A DNA stretch of 64,000 nucleotides. Source: Marinobacter salinisoli (GTDB lineage Bacteria; Pseudomonadota; Gammaproteobacteria; Pseudomonadales; Oleiphilaceae). Below, in pieces: positions 36,512 to 46,002 of the stretch. Each line of letters starts with the position of its first letter. Position 1 is the stretch's first letter. The position numbers and the translations under genes were made by a program. The stretch lies in assembly GCF_017301335.1 (NCBI RefSeq), contig NZ_CP071247.1:310001-374000 (forward strand), written 5' to 3'. Below the pieces are notes generated by a model that saw only the letters and a program-made list of their open reading frames with translations, was not told the origin of the DNA and searched no databases.

Positions 36512-37227
36512 ATCTGGCACTTCTGTTCGACGAAGACTTCACCGGGGCGGATCGTGTGGTGCTGAGAGGCAGACGGCTCGCCCACCTGCACTCGGTGCTC
36601 AAGGTCAAGACCGGCGATCTGGTACCCGTAGGCAGAGTGAACGGCGCCATGGGTACTGGCGAGGTGATCCGGCTGACCGATACCGAGGCCGAATTATCGG
36701 TGTCGCTGACTCAATCCCCGCCCCCGCCGTTACCGCTTACGCTGATTCTGGCAATGCCACGGCCCAAGATGTTCCGCCGAGTGCTGCAAACCTGTGCCAG
36801 CCTCGGGGTGAAGGATCTCTGGCTGATCAACAGCTACAAGGTGGAAAAAAGCTTCTGGCAAACGCCGTGGCTGTCGGAACAAAACCTGCTGGAGAACCTC
36901 ACCCTGGGGCTGGAACAAGCCAGGGACACCCGGATGCCGCAAGTGACGATCCGCAAGCTGTTCAAGCCTTTCGTGGAAGATGAATTGCCGGCACTGCTGG
37001 CCGGCAAGAAAGCGCTGGTCGCGCACCCGGGCACCGCCGTGCCCTGCCCGACACATCTGACGGAACCGGCTGCTCTTTGCATTGGGCCGGAAGGCGGCTT
37101 TACACCTTACGAAGTCGGCAAACTGGAAGACGCCGGCTGCCAGGGTGTTCATCTGGGCCAGCGTATTCTGCGGGTTGAGACTGCGGTACCGGTGCTGGTC
37201 AGCCGCCTGTTCGACGCCTGCGGGTAA
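36508..37227 (+). CDS. rsmE: 16S rRNA (uracil-1498-N3)-methyltransferase
   Basis: SPOUT-family enzyme that methylates U1498 of 16S rRNA. The ATG at 36508 overlaps the tatC stop. The N-terminal PUA-like domain contains RGRRLAHLHSVLKVKTGD; the knot region contains LCIGPEGGFTPYEVGKLE and LGQRILRVETAV, both diagnostic. Length 239 residues. Its stop lies directly against the converging DUF808 gene. Confidence 0.95.
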   Translation: MNLALLFDEDFTGADRVVLRGRRLAHLHSVLKVKTGDLVPVGRVNGAMGTGEVIRLTDTEAELSVSLTQSPPPPLPLTLILAMPRPKMFRRVLQTCASLGVKDLWLINSYKVEKSFWQTPWLSEQNLLENLTLGLEQARDTRMPQVTIRKLFKPFVEDELPALLAGKKALVAHPGTAVPCPTHLTEPAALCIGPEGGFTPYEVGKLEDAGCQGVHLGQRILRVETAVPVLVSRLFDACG

Positions 37228-38142
37228 TCAGGCCGAGCGTGCAGCCCAGAGTTTCTGGAGCGGCGTAATCACCGCCACCAGCAGCGCCCCGGCAAGCACA
37301 CCAAACAGCCCGTCCCCCAGAGTGGGTATCAACACACCCAGCACGCCACCAAAACCCTCGGCGAAATGATGAATGGCGTCGTATACCGGCGGTATGCCGT
37401 GCGTCAGGATGCCGCCACCGACCAGGAACATGGCAATCGTGCCGAGAATGGACAAGGTCTTCATCATGTAAGGCGCCAGCCACAAAATGCCGCGGCCAAT
37501 TTTCTGGGTCAGGGCACCGTCCCTCCGGCTCAGATACAGACCACCGTCATCCAGCTTCACGATGCCCGCCACCAGGCCATACACCCCAACGGTGATCAGA
37601 ATCGCGACCACGGACAGCACCAGGAACTGCATGCCAATGCTCTGTTCGGTGACGGTGCCCAGGGTAATGGCGATGATCTCCGCTGAGAGGATGAAGTCCG
37701 TGCGTATTGCACCCTTGATTTTGCTCTTCTCCACCGCCTTCATATCGACCGAAGGATCTTTCAGCGCCTCATGGAGTTCTTTCTTGTGAGCCGCATCCTC
37801 TTCCCGATGGAGGAACTTGTGGGCCACCTTTTCAAAGCCCTCAAAGCACAGGAACGCACCACCGAGCATCAACAGCGGCGTCACCAGCCAGGGAATGAAG
37901 AAACTGATCGCCAGTGCCGCCGGCACCAGAATCGTCTTGTTCAGCATCGAGCCTTTGGCGACCGCCCACACCACGGGTAATTCCCGTGACGGCTTGACCC
38001 CCGTGACCTGCTGGGCATTGAGCGCCAGATCGTCGCCAAGAACACCGGCGGTCTTCTTGGTGGCGGTCTTGGTCATCAGGGAGACATCATCAAGAATCGT
38101 GGCGATGTCATCAATCAGTGCGAGCAGACTGCTTCCAGCCAT
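37228..38142 (-). CDS. DUF808 family inner-membrane protein (YedI-like)
   Basis: A 304-residue membrane protein with about seven hydrophobic segments. The N-terminal MAGSSLLALIDDIATILDDV and VLGDDLALNAQQVTGV, followed by ELPVVWAVAKGSMLNK, are characteristic of the family. Function is unknown; no transport motif is evident. The ATG at 38142 follows GAAGGA; a TTG at 38163 is not used. Confidence 0.9.
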   Translation of the reverse strand: MAGSSLLALIDDIATILDDVSLMTKTATKKTAGVLGDDLALNAQQVTGVKPSRELPVVWAVAKGSMLNKTILVPAALAISFFIPWLVTPLLMLGGAFLCFEGFEKVAHKFLHREEDAAHKKELHEALKDPSVDMKAVEKSKIKGAIRTDFILSAEIIAITLGTVTEQSIGMQFLVLSVVAILITVGVYGLVAGIVKLDDGGLYLSRRDGALTQKIGRGILWLAPYMMKTLSILGTIAMFLVGGGILTHGIPPVYDAIHHFAEGFGGVLGVLIPTLGDGLFGVLAGALLVAVITPLQKLWAARSA

Positions 38143-38185
38143 AGTTGAGCGTCCTTCAACCAACAGTGGGATTAATAGCGCTAGT

Positions 38186-39409
38186 CTAGTGGTTCAGGCC
38201 CATCGCCTCGGCCGCTATCCGGTGCTTAACCGGCCCCAGCTCGTTTAGCCAGCGCATGCCAGCATTGCGAAGCCAGCGCAGGGGCAATTCGTCCCGAGCG
38301 AACAACTGCTTGAATCCTTCCATGGCCGCCATCATGGCCAGGTTATCCGCTTTCCGGCGGCGCTGGTAGCGGGCCAGCACCAGCGCCTCATCCGGCTGAA
38401 GGCCAGCTTTGCGGGCGCGCAGCAGTTCCTGCAACAGCACCCGTACATCACTGTAGCCCAGATTGGCGCCCTGGCCCGCCAGCGGGTGGATGGTATGGGC
38501 CGCATCCCCCACCAGCACCACTCCCGGCGCAACATAGTCCTTCGCGTGCCGCTGCCGAAGCGGGAAACTGAAACGCCGGGAGATTGCCACCACTGAGCCC
38601 AGTTCCCGCTCGATGGCGGTTTCCAGCTCTGCGCAGAACCGCGCATCATCCAGTGCCATCAGGCGACGAGCCTCGACGGTGTCCTGTGACCAGACGATGG
38701 AACAGTAGTGATCGTCACCGGATTCGGACAGCATGGGCAGAAATGCCAGAGGCCCGGTGGGGGAAAACCGCTGCCAGGCAGTGAACCGGTGGCTTTGGGC
38801 TGTTCGGACGGTGCAGACAATGGCCTCCTGGCCGTAATCCCATTCCCGAGTCGGCAGCCCGACCCACTGGCGCAACCTGGACTGCGCGCCGTCCGCTGCA
38901 ATCACCAGCGCAGACTCGAGCAGGGTCCCGTCCGCCAGTGTCAGCCGACGCACCTCCCCTTCCTGCGAGAACGCCGCCACTGACGCGCCATCGATCACCT
39001 CGACGGCGCTGTTTTCCAGCGCCCCGAACAGCGCGCGCACAATGTGTCGATTCTCGACAATCGTACCCAGCGCGGGGGCGTGCAGTTCAGCGGCATCGAA
39101 GCTGATCCGTCCCGTACCATCACCGTCCCAGACGGTCATTTTCCGGTACGGACAGTGGCGACCTGCCTCCACCGACGACCAGACACCAAGGGTATCGAGC
39201 AGCGTCTGGCTGGCCGCCGATATGGCGCTGACCCGGGGCTCGAAGGCTGACACGCCATCGGCAGGCTCGGGTGATGCCATCACGGCATCGCGGACACTGG
39301 TTTCGACCATTCCCACCTGCCAGCCCTGCTGAGACAGCCCCAATGCCAGGGCGGAGCCGATCATGCCCCCGCCGACCACGACAATATCAAAACACCGCAT
39401 CTCACTCAT
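38186..39409 (-). CDS. ubiI: Ubiquinone biosynthesis FAD-dependent hydroxylase (UbiI/UbiF family)
   Basis: Flavoprotein monooxygenase that hydroxylates the ubiquinone ring. The FAD motif is DIVVVGGGMIGSALALGLSQ, and the second signature is GVVLVGDAAHTIHPLAGQG. It follows ubiH with an 8-base overlap, as in the E. coli ygfB-pepP-ubiH-ubiI order, which favours UbiI (C5 hydroxylation) over UbiF; sequence alone does not separate them. Length 407 residues. Confidence 0.88.
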   Translation of the reverse strand: MSEMRCFDIVVVGGGMIGSALALGLSQQGWQVGMVETSVRDAVMASPEPADGVSAFEPRVSAISAASQTLLDTLGVWSSVEAGRHCPYRKMTVWDGDGTGRISFDAAELHAPALGTIVENRHIVRALFGALENSAVEVIDGASVAAFSQEGEVRRLTLADGTLLESALVIAADGAQSRLRQWVGLPTREWDYGQEAIVCTVRTAQSHRFTAWQRFSPTGPLAFLPMLSESGDDHYCSIVWSQDTVEARRLMALDDARFCAELETAIERELGSVVAISRRFSFPLRQRHAKDYVAPGVVLVGDAAHTIHPLAGQGANLGYSDVRVLLQELLRARKAGLQPDEALVLARYQRRRKADNLAMMAAMEGFKQLFARDELPLRWLRNAGMRWLNELGPVKHRIAAEAMGLNH

Positions 39410-40685
39410 GGTGTGCCGGCTCCGTGCCAGTGCCTACGCCATGCCCCCGAATCACCGGCTTCCGGCCGCCCACGCCCATGGCCCGGCGGGCGAACCAGCG
39501 TTTCGCACCCGGCAGCAGATCCAGCCCCATCAGGCCGGCATCCCGGGCAGCGGCCAGCGGCGCGGACGCCTGACCAAAGATACGAATCAACGAATCGGAA
39601 AATCGGACGGTCTGTTGCCAGTCCTGCTGATGTGCGCGCTGATAACCACCCAGTACACCCAGGTCGCCCAGAGGCCGCCCCTGCTCAACCCCGATTTGGA
39701 ATTGTTCAACCAGCGTTACCAATCCCCGGAGCGCCAGATTGAATCCCTGCCCGGCTACCGGGTGCAGGGTATGGGCTGCGTTGCCCACCAGTGCGACCCC
39801 CGGCCGAACCGGCTCGGCCACCGTGGTTAATTTGAGCGGATAATGGCTGACCTCACCCATGCGGGTGAATCGCCCAAGGCGCCAGCCGAATCGATCCTGC
39901 AACCGCTGGCAGCGCCCCTCACTATCCAGCCCCAGCAGCGCCTCGAGAGCAGAATCCGAAAGCGTCCAGACCAGCGCCGACTGGTGACCCGGGCAGCCTG
40001 GCGCGCCACCCGGTAACAACGCCATTGGGCCGGCATCGGTGAAGCGTTCGAACGCGGTGAACCGGTGACTGTCGCTGGTGGACACATTGGTGATCAGCGC
40101 GTTCTGGCCGTAGTTGTCGTGCCGGGCCTGAAAGCCCAGAGACTCCCGCAAACCAGAGCGCCCCCCATCGGCCACCACCAGGCATTGTGCCGACACCTGG
40201 ACCACATCCTCGCCGGCCTTAACTGCCACGGAAACCCCGCCGGCCTGCGAACTCATGCCGAGCACTTCCGCCGGCGCCCGCCACTGCACCTGCGTGCCCT
40301 GCAACTCGCGCATCAGGCTCAGGCCCATCCAGCGGTTATCCGCGACGTAGCCCAGCGCCGCCTGGCCGTGCTCCTCGGCCGTTAATCGGGTGGCACCGAA
40401 ACGGCCACGGTCGGACACGTGAATCTGGCGAATGGGCGTGGCGTGTTCGGACAACCGCTGCCAAAGTCCGAGCTCCTCAAAAATCAGGCGTGAGCCCCAG
40501 GCCAGTGCCGTGGAACGGGCGTCGTAACTGGGCTGGTAGTCTTCTGGCAGGGCATCGGTGGACAGTGGATAGGCCTCGACCACCGTCACCCGGAGGCTCG
40601 GCACCACCCGCGACAGGGCAAGGGCCAGGGTAGCCCCCGCGAGCCCGCCACCGGCAATAATTATATCCGTATCAAAACGGTTCAC
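39402..40685 (-). CDS. ubiH: 2-octaprenyl-6-methoxyphenol hydroxylase
   Basis: FAD monooxygenase of ubiquinone synthesis (C1 hydroxylation). The N-terminal DIIIAGGGLAGATLALALSR binds FAD; the second motif reads VALVGNAAHTLHPVAGQGFN, with Asn in place of the usual Asp, as is normal for UbiH. Length 427 residues. It lies 4 bases after pepP. Confidence 0.93.
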   Translation of the reverse strand: MNRFDTDIIIAGGGLAGATLALALSRVVPSLRVTVVEAYPLSTDALPEDYQPSYDARSTALAWGSRLIFEELGLWQRLSEHATPIRQIHVSDRGRFGATRLTAEEHGQAALGYVADNRWMGLSLMRELQGTQVQWRAPAEVLGMSSQAGGVSVAVKAGEDVVQVSAQCLVVADGGRSGLRESLGFQARHDNYGQNALITNVSTSDSHRFTAFERFTDAGPMALLPGGAPGCPGHQSALVWTLSDSALEALLGLDSEGRCQRLQDRFGWRLGRFTRMGEVSHYPLKLTTVAEPVRPGVALVGNAAHTLHPVAGQGFNLALRGLVTLVEQFQIGVEQGRPLGDLGVLGGYQRAHQQDWQQTVRFSDSLIRIFGQASAPLAAARDAGLMGLDLLPGAKRWFARRAMGVGGRKPVIRGHGVGTGTEPAHHE

Positions 40686-40689
40686 AGGC

Positions 40690-42009
40690 TCAGTCCGCCA
40701 TCAACGCTTCAATCTCGGCGATGGTTTTGGGGACGCCCTCGGTCAATACCCGGCAGCCATCCTTCGCTACCACCACATCGTCTTCAATCCGAATCCCGAT
40801 ACCGCGCCACTTTTCGTCCACCTCGGTGTTATCCGGGGCGACGTAAAGCCCGGGCTCAACGGTCAGCACCATACCCGGCTCCAGCTCACGCCAGGCATCT
40901 CCCACCTTGTAATCGCCCACATCGTGGACGTCCATACCCAGCCAGTGCCCGGTACGGTGCATGAAGAACGGCTTGTAGGCCTCTCCGGCAATTGCCTTTT
41001 CAACTGATCCGCTGAGCAGCCCCAGATCAATCAGACCTTGTGTCAGCACCCGCAGCGCAGCCTCGTGTGACTGGTTCCAGTGGTTGCCGGGGCGGACCGC
41101 TTCGATGGCCGCATACTGGGCCGCCAGCACCACCTCGTAAAGCGCCCGTTGTTCCGGACTGAACCTGCCGCTGACGGGAAAAGTTCGGGTAATGTCCGAG
41201 GCGTAGCACTGGTACTCGCAACCAGCGTCGATCAGCACCAGATCCCCGTCCCTGAGCGGCGCCGCGTTTTCGATGTAATGCAGGATGCAGGCGTTGCGGC
41301 CACTGCCAACAATGGAAGGATACGCCGTGGAGCGGGCTCCGTGCTCCATAAAGGTATGAATCAGTTCGGCCTCGAGGTGGTACTCAAAGCCACCCTTTCG
41401 CGCCCGTTTCATGGCCCGGCAATGCGCTTCGGCACTGATCTCTCCGGCCTTGGCCATCACCTTGATCTCATTGGCACTCTTGAACAGACGCAGGTCGTGC
41501 AGGAAATGCTCCAGGGACACAAATTCGCCCGGCGGATGGGCCCCGGTGCGAACCTTGGCACGCAGGCTCTTGACCCAGTCCATCACTCGGGAATCAAACT
41601 GCTGATCCTTGCCCAGCGGATAATAGATCCGGCTACGGCCTTCCAGCATCCCCGGCAGGATATCGTCGATATCGGAAATCGGAAATGCGTCGTCAAAACC
41701 AAAGCGTTCGATGGCGCCTTCAGGGCCAGCAAGAAAACCATCCCACAATTCTTTTTCCGGGTTCTTTTCCTTGCAAAACAGTACGGACTCGCCGTGCTCA
41801 CGGCCCGGAATCAGCACCAGCACCGCTTCCGGCTCGTCAAACCCGCTCAGGTAGAAGAAGTCGCTGTCCTGCCGGTACGGATGCAAGACATCCCGGTTGC
41901 GCACCCGCTCGGGCGCGGCCGGCAGAATGGCAATGCTGTCCGATGCCATCACGTCCATCAACTTGCGACGGCGCGCGGCGAACTCCTTGACGGGAACAAT
42001 GGATGACAT
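40690..42009 (-). CDS. pepP: Xaa-Pro aminopeptidase P
   Basis: Cleaves the N-terminal residue of peptides with Pro in second position. Dinuclear metal ligands of the pita-bread fold are visible in LIDAGCEYQCYASDITRTFP (both Asp), HRTGHWLGMDVHDVGD (His), TVEPGLYVAPDN (Glu) and IRIEDDV (Glu). The 439-residue length is typical. Second gene of the ygfB-pepP-ubiH-ubiI operon. Confidence 0.96.
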   Translation of the reverse strand: MSSIVPVKEFAARRRKLMDVMASDSIAILPAAPERVRNRDVLHPYRQDSDFFYLSGFDEPEAVLVLIPGREHGESVLFCKEKNPEKELWDGFLAGPEGAIERFGFDDAFPISDIDDILPGMLEGRSRIYYPLGKDQQFDSRVMDWVKSLRAKVRTGAHPPGEFVSLEHFLHDLRLFKSANEIKVMAKAGEISAEAHCRAMKRARKGGFEYHLEAELIHTFMEHGARSTAYPSIVGSGRNACILHYIENAAPLRDGDLVLIDAGCEYQCYASDITRTFPVSGRFSPEQRALYEVVLAAQYAAIEAVRPGNHWNQSHEAALRVLTQGLIDLGLLSGSVEKAIAGEAYKPFFMHRTGHWLGMDVHDVGDYKVGDAWRELEPGMVLTVEPGLYVAPDNTEVDEKWRGIGIRIEDDVVVAKDGCRVLTEGVPKTIAEIEALMAD

Positions 42010-42036
42010 AGGGTCTCCGGTGATGATGAACGGTTG

Positions 42037-42636
42037 TCAGTGCAAGGTTGGGGAGGCCGATTCCGGCTTTGGTGGTGTGTTGAATTCAGTGAACACCGCC
42101 AGCGCCCCCAACCGGACATACTCGGTTATCTCGAGCAGTTGCTGCTCGCTCTCCTCGTCGGCTTCTTCGTCTTCGGCCAACTGACTGATAGCCACCATAT
42201 CCTCAATCAGTTCACGGATTTCGTCCGGAGCCTCACCCAGGGAAGCGCCGGCTGAAAGTGCCATGCCCTCAAGGAACCCGCGTACCCAGGCAATGAGTGC
42301 CTCCAGCCGCTGCTCAATGGCGTAGTCGTCGTCCGGCAGCAGAGGATAAAAGTTCATATCGGTGGAACTGAGCAACGCCAACGCCTGCTGATAGGCTTTG
42401 TTCATGAACGGGGCAAGGTCGTCGGAGTCTTCGACGGCGTTGTCCGGCAACCCCATATGTTCGCAAACCATGCTTAGCCATTCCGCTTCCTGGATGCGGG
42501 CACCGGTGGCGAGACGGCCACACAGCACTCCGTGCAACTCGGAGGGATGACTGAAGGCCTGATGCGCGGTGAAGACGTTTGCCCAGCGTTCAAATTCGGC
42601 CGCCCGGGCAGCACCGGAAGTATCGGTTTCTGACAT
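42037..42636 (-). CDS. ygfB: YgfB/YecA family protein (UPF0149)
   Basis: A 199-residue helical protein with family stretches FSHPSELHGVLCGRLATG, FYPLLPDDDYAIEQRLEALI and WVRGFLEGMAL. Position directly before pepP is the standard gammaproteobacterial order. The ATG at 42636 is chosen because the upstream frame to 42687 adds residues not seen in the family; the ribosome-binding site (AGGA) is distant. In Pseudomonas aeruginosa a YgfB homologue modulates gene regulation; the role here is open. Confidence 0.9.
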   Translation of the reverse strand: MSETDTSGAARAAEFERWANVFTAHQAFSHPSELHGVLCGRLATGARIQEAEWLSMVCEHMGLPDNAVEDSDDLAPFMNKAYQQALALLSSTDMNFYPLLPDDDYAIEQRLEALIAWVRGFLEGMALSAGASLGEAPDEIRELIEDMVAISQLAEDEEADEESEQQLLEITEYVRLGALAVFTEFNTPPKPESASPTLH

Positions 42637-42734
42637 GAACCAAGACAATCCTGTGTAGTTGAATGATGGCTCTATCCTAGCATTCACGGGGCTTTAAAAC
42701 ACGAATCGCTTGCCTTTATCTCCACTCCATGCAA

Positions 42735-42748
42735 AATGTTATAACATT
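42735..42748. promoter_or_regulatory. Zur-box-like palindrome upstream of the zinc module
   Basis: AATGTTATAACATT is a perfect 14-base palindrome, 22 bases before the DUF2796 gene. It matches the core of the gammaproteobacterial Zur operator (GTTATA/TATAAC with AT flanks). The position would block transcription when zinc is plentiful. It also lies about 100 bases from the divergent ygfB start. Confidence 0.65.
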
Positions 42749-42770
42749 GCAAAACTCATCGAGACCCGTC

Positions 42771-43319
42771 ATGAAACGATCAGTATTAACAGGCCTTCGC
42801 ATCCCCTTTGCTCTCGCCGCTGCCCTGTGCTCCGGTGCGCTGGCGACTGCCTCGGAACGCGCGCACGTGCACGGCCATGGCACGCTCCAGTTCGTCATTG
42901 AAAACTCAACCGTGGATATTGCGTTCTCATCGCCGGCGGGCAACCTGCTGGGATTTGAACACCAAGCGCACACCCCGGAAGAGACCAGAATCGTTGATGA
43001 GGTACAGGCGTGGCTGAGCACGACGCCGCTCATCGACACCCCGGATGAGCGCTGCACCCTGAGAACATCTGAACCGGACATGGGCTCCCGCACCGAGCAC
43101 GATCATCACGGGCACAACCATGACGACGAGGAGCACCGGGACATCCATGTCAGTCAAAGCCTCGAGTGCCCCGACCTGAGCAACGCCACAGCGCTGAAAA
43201 CCCCGCTGCTCAGGCAGTATCCGGGACTGCAGGAGCTGGATGTCATGTGGGTGACACCATCGGGACAAAGCGGCGCAACCCTCACCAATGAGGAGCAGGC
43301 CATCAATCTGGCGCCCTGA
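42771..43319 (+). CDS. DUF2796 zinc-uptake protein (ZrgA-like)
   Basis: Periplasmic His-rich protein of 182 residues. The ATG at 42771 gives a proper signal peptide (RIPFALAAALCSGALATASE). The mature N-terminus is RAHVHGHGTLQFVIENSTVD, diagnostic of DUF2796. A metal-binding cluster, TEHDHHGHNHDDEEHRDIH, lies in the middle. ZrgA of Vibrio cholerae is the related component of a zinc-regulated uptake system with ABC partners. The palindrome upstream supports zinc control. Confidence 0.85.
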   Translation: MKRSVLTGLRIPFALAAALCSGALATASERAHVHGHGTLQFVIENSTVDIAFSSPAGNLLGFEHQAHTPEETRIVDEVQAWLSTTPLIDTPDERCTLRTSEPDMGSRTEHDHHGHNHDDEEHRDIHVSQSLECPDLSNATALKTPLLRQYPGLQELDVMWVTPSGQSGATLTNEEQAINLAP

Positions 43320-43320
43320 T

Positions 43321-43845
43321 TTACTGCTGGTAGGGCGTAACGGACTCGGCGTTTATGGAGTAGGCGGAGGTACCCAGATCGTTCTCGGTACGATCGATCA
43401 CCAGGGTGCCTTCAACCCAGACAGCATCGTAAAGGGCTTCCAGCTTGAATCCTTCCGGATAACGAACGTGGATGATTTGATTGGGCGGTGGTGGCGGCAC
43501 ATGTATGCACGCCCCGTAGTAGGGAACCAGGAAGAACTCCAGGATCTCCATGTCCTGGGTCGTTTTCAGCGGCACCACGAAGCCAGGAATTCGACCCTCA
43601 GTGTTATTCATTTCCGGCACCACTCGCCCGGTCATGATCTCATCGGGGAGCAAAGCCGGCCCATCGCCATTGTGCTCAACCTCTGGCAGGTTCTCCAGCA
43701 ACGCCAAATCCTCGGCTGGCATGAGTTCCAGCCAATCGATTTCCTGAGTTTCGGCGCGGCTTGCCGGGGACACCCCAAAACCAAGCACCAGTAATAATGA
43801 CAGGACGGCAACCGTTTGAACTCTTGGCATCCGCAACACAAACAC
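43321..43845 (-). CDS. DUF3299 periplasmic protein
   Basis: Secreted protein of 174 residues with a signal peptide (RVQTVAVLSLLLVLGFGVSP, cleavage near SRA). The GTG at 43845 is chosen because GGAGA lies five bases before it; an ATG at 43830 (MPRVQT) is an alternative. DUF3299 features are RIPGFVVPLKTTQDMEILEF, FLVPYYGACIHVPPPPPNQI and the C-terminal GTLVIDRTENDLGTSAYSI; the Cys-Ile-His segment may bind metal. It points against ZrgA-like (2-base gap) and away from the ABC genes, but DUF3299, DUF2796 and such ABC genes commonly travel together. Confidence 0.8.
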   Translation of the reverse strand: MFVLRMPRVQTVAVLSLLLVLGFGVSPASRAETQEIDWLELMPAEDLALLENLPEVEHNGDGPALLPDEIMTGRVVPEMNNTEGRIPGFVVPLKTTQDMEILEFFLVPYYGACIHVPPPPPNQIIHVRYPEGFKLEALYDAVWVEGTLVIDRTENDLGTSAYSINAESVTPYQQ

Positions 43846-43909
43846 GGCATTCTCCACAACGCGACGACAATTTACGCCCCTATCATATACGAGGCAAACA
43901 CGCTCGAAC

Positions 43910-44629
43910 ATGAACATCCGGACACCGCCAGACAACCAGCCAGCCGGCGGCACTGACGCCCCGGCCATTCAGACCCGGGCGCTGGAATTCCAGTGGCGCC
44001 CCCAGCAAAAGCCGCTGACCTTTCCCGACATCTGCCTGCAGCCCGGTGAACACATGTTTCTACATGGCCCGAGCGGAGTCGGCAAGAGCACCTTCCTGAG
44101 CCTGCTGTCGGGCATGCTGACACCCAGAAAGGGCACCGTTGCGCTGCTGGGAACCGAGCTGTCCGGACTGACGGCAAGCCGCCGTGACCGGTTCCGCGCT
44201 GACCACCTGGGGGTTATCTTCCAGCAATTCAATCTGGTGCCCTACCTGACCGCGATGGCAAACGTCACACTGCCCTGCCGCCTTTCCCGCTTGCGCAAAA
44301 GCGCCACGGCCCCCAACGCGCACCACGAAGCCCGGCGACTGCTGTCAGCACTGACGATCCCCGAAGACCTCTGGAACCGGAAAGTCACGCGACTGAGTAT
44401 TGGCCAGCAGCAACGCATTGCCGCAGCGCGGGCACTGATTGGCGCCCCCGGGGTGATCCTCGCAGACGAGCCTACCTCGGCGCTGGATACCGATAACCGG
44501 GACCGCTTTCTGGACCTGCTGCTGAACCTTGCAAACGAGCGCGGAACGTCAGTTCTTTTCGTCAGTCACGACCACCGACTGTCCTCGCACTTTCACCACC
44601 ATATGGAATTGTCGGGAGGCCACGCATGA
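43910..44629 (+). CDS. ABC transporter ATP-binding protein (LolD/MacB-type)
   Basis: ATPase of 239 residues. Walker A is GPSGVGKSTF, the Q-loop is FQQFNLVPYLT, the signature is LSIGQQQRIAAARAL (LSxGQ type) and Walker B is VILADEPTSALD. It resembles the ATPases that drive FtsX-like permeases, one of which follows with a four-base overlap. In the Vibrio Zrg system the equivalent pair assists zinc acquisition, which is the likely role here. Confidence 0.9.
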   Translation: MNIRTPPDNQPAGGTDAPAIQTRALEFQWRPQQKPLTFPDICLQPGEHMFLHGPSGVGKSTFLSLLSGMLTPRKGTVALLGTELSGLTASRRDRFRADHLGVIFQQFNLVPYLTAMANVTLPCRLSRLRKSATAPNAHHEARRLLSALTIPEDLWNRKVTRLSIGQQQRIAAARALIGAPGVILADEPTSALDTDNRDRFLDLLLNLANERGTSVLFVSHDHRLSSHFHHHMELSGGHA

Positions 44630-45900
44630 AGATCCGCCTGCCCCTGTCCCTGGCAATGGCCAGCCTGTGGCATCGCCGGCGCGTTCTGGCCCTGATTTGC
44701 CTGACACTGACCCTCAGCATCTCGCTCCTTCTGGGCATTCAGTACCTGCGAACCGAGGTGCGACAATCATTCACCAACACCATCAACGGCACCGACCTGA
44801 TTATCGGCGCCCGCAGCGGGCAGCTGAACCTACTGCTGTACACCGTGTTCCACATCGGTGAACCGACCAACAACCTGAGCTGGCAAACGTTTCAGACCCT
44901 TGAGGCTGATTCGCGCATTGGCTGGCTGATCCCCATCTCCCTTGGCGACAGCTATCGGGGCTACCGGGTCGTCGGCACCGATGACCGCTTTTTGAAACAC
45001 TTCCGGTATGCCCAGGGCAACCCGCTGCAGATCCGGACGGGCAAATGGTTCAACGGCCTTTTCGACGTTGTCCTGGGGGCCAGCGTGGCACGGGAGCTCC
45101 AACACACCGTGGGCGATCAGGTCGTGCTCTCCCACGGCGCCGGACGAACGAGTTTTTCCAACCATGAACAAACGCCCTTCACCGTGTCGGGCATTCTCGA
45201 AAGCACCGGCACTCCGGTAGACCAAGCGGTTTATGTGAGCCTGGCGGGCATTGAAGCCATGCATGTGGGCTGGGAATCCGGCGTCGCCATCCCGGGGCGA
45301 ACCCTGACGCGCGAGCAGGCGGTCGAGCGACAGTTCGTGCCCTCAAACATTTCCGCAGCCTACGCCGGCCTGAACAAACGACTCCTGACGTTCCAGGTGC
45401 AGCGCGACATCAATCAGTTCCAGCAAGAGCCTCTTTCTGCGATCCTGCCCGGCGTTGCGCTGAGCGAGCTGTGGCGGCTGATGGGACAATTCGAAAGAGT
45501 GCTTCTGGCGATCACTGGCCTGGTGATCATTACCAGCTTTATTGGCCTGGTGGCGGTCTTGCTCTCGATTCAGGCCCAGCGCGCCCACGAAATATCAATT
45601 CTCAGGGCTACCGGGGCCTCCCCCCGCCTCATTGCCGGCCTGCAAGTGATTGAATGCGTCGCATTGGGCCTGGTTGCGAGCCTTCTGGCCGTCATTCTCT
45701 GCACCATACTGGTATCCATGCTTGGCCCCTGGCTGCAGAGCCACTATGGGCTGCAGATCCGTTTGCGGGCACTCACACACCCCGAATGGCTGTTGCTGGC
45801 AGCCGTTCCGGTCACGGCAGGACTCGTTGGTCTGATCCCGGGGCTAAGTGCGTGGTTCCGGAGCCGGTCAACCACATTGGGGCCGACCCCCGGTGAGTGA
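44626..45900 (+). CDS. FtsX/MacB-like ABC permease
   Basis: A 424-residue permease with one N-terminal helix (VLALICLTLTLSISLLLGIQ), a large periplasmic domain (about 40-280), and three C-terminal helices including ITGLVIITSFIGLVAVLLSI. The short conserved segment AHEISILRATGASPRL is the cytoplasmic coupling region of FtsX-type permeases. It forms a four-gene zinc module with the DUF2796, DUF3299 and ATPase genes. Mechanotransmission rather than direct import is usual for this fold. Confidence 0.88.
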   Translation: MKIRLPLSLAMASLWHRRRVLALICLTLTLSISLLLGIQYLRTEVRQSFTNTINGTDLIIGARSGQLNLLLYTVFHIGEPTNNLSWQTFQTLEADSRIGWLIPISLGDSYRGYRVVGTDDRFLKHFRYAQGNPLQIRTGKWFNGLFDVVLGASVARELQHTVGDQVVLSHGAGRTSFSNHEQTPFTVSGILESTGTPVDQAVYVSLAGIEAMHVGWESGVAIPGRTLTREQAVERQFVPSNISAAYAGLNKRLLTFQVQRDINQFQQEPLSAILPGVALSELWRLMGQFERVLLAITGLVIITSFIGLVAVLLSIQAQRAHEISILRATGASPRLIAGLQVIECVALGLVASLLAVILCTILVSMLGPWLQSHYGLQIRLRALTHPEWLLLAAVPVTAGLVGLIPGLSAWFRSRSTTLGPTPGE

Positions 45901-46002
45901 CCGGCGTCACGGCCCCAAGTCTCTAACCTTCCTGTAAATTGACCGACTTACCGTACCAACTTATAGTTAGTTGCAACCTCAACAAACAATGCTGGACGTA
46001 CA

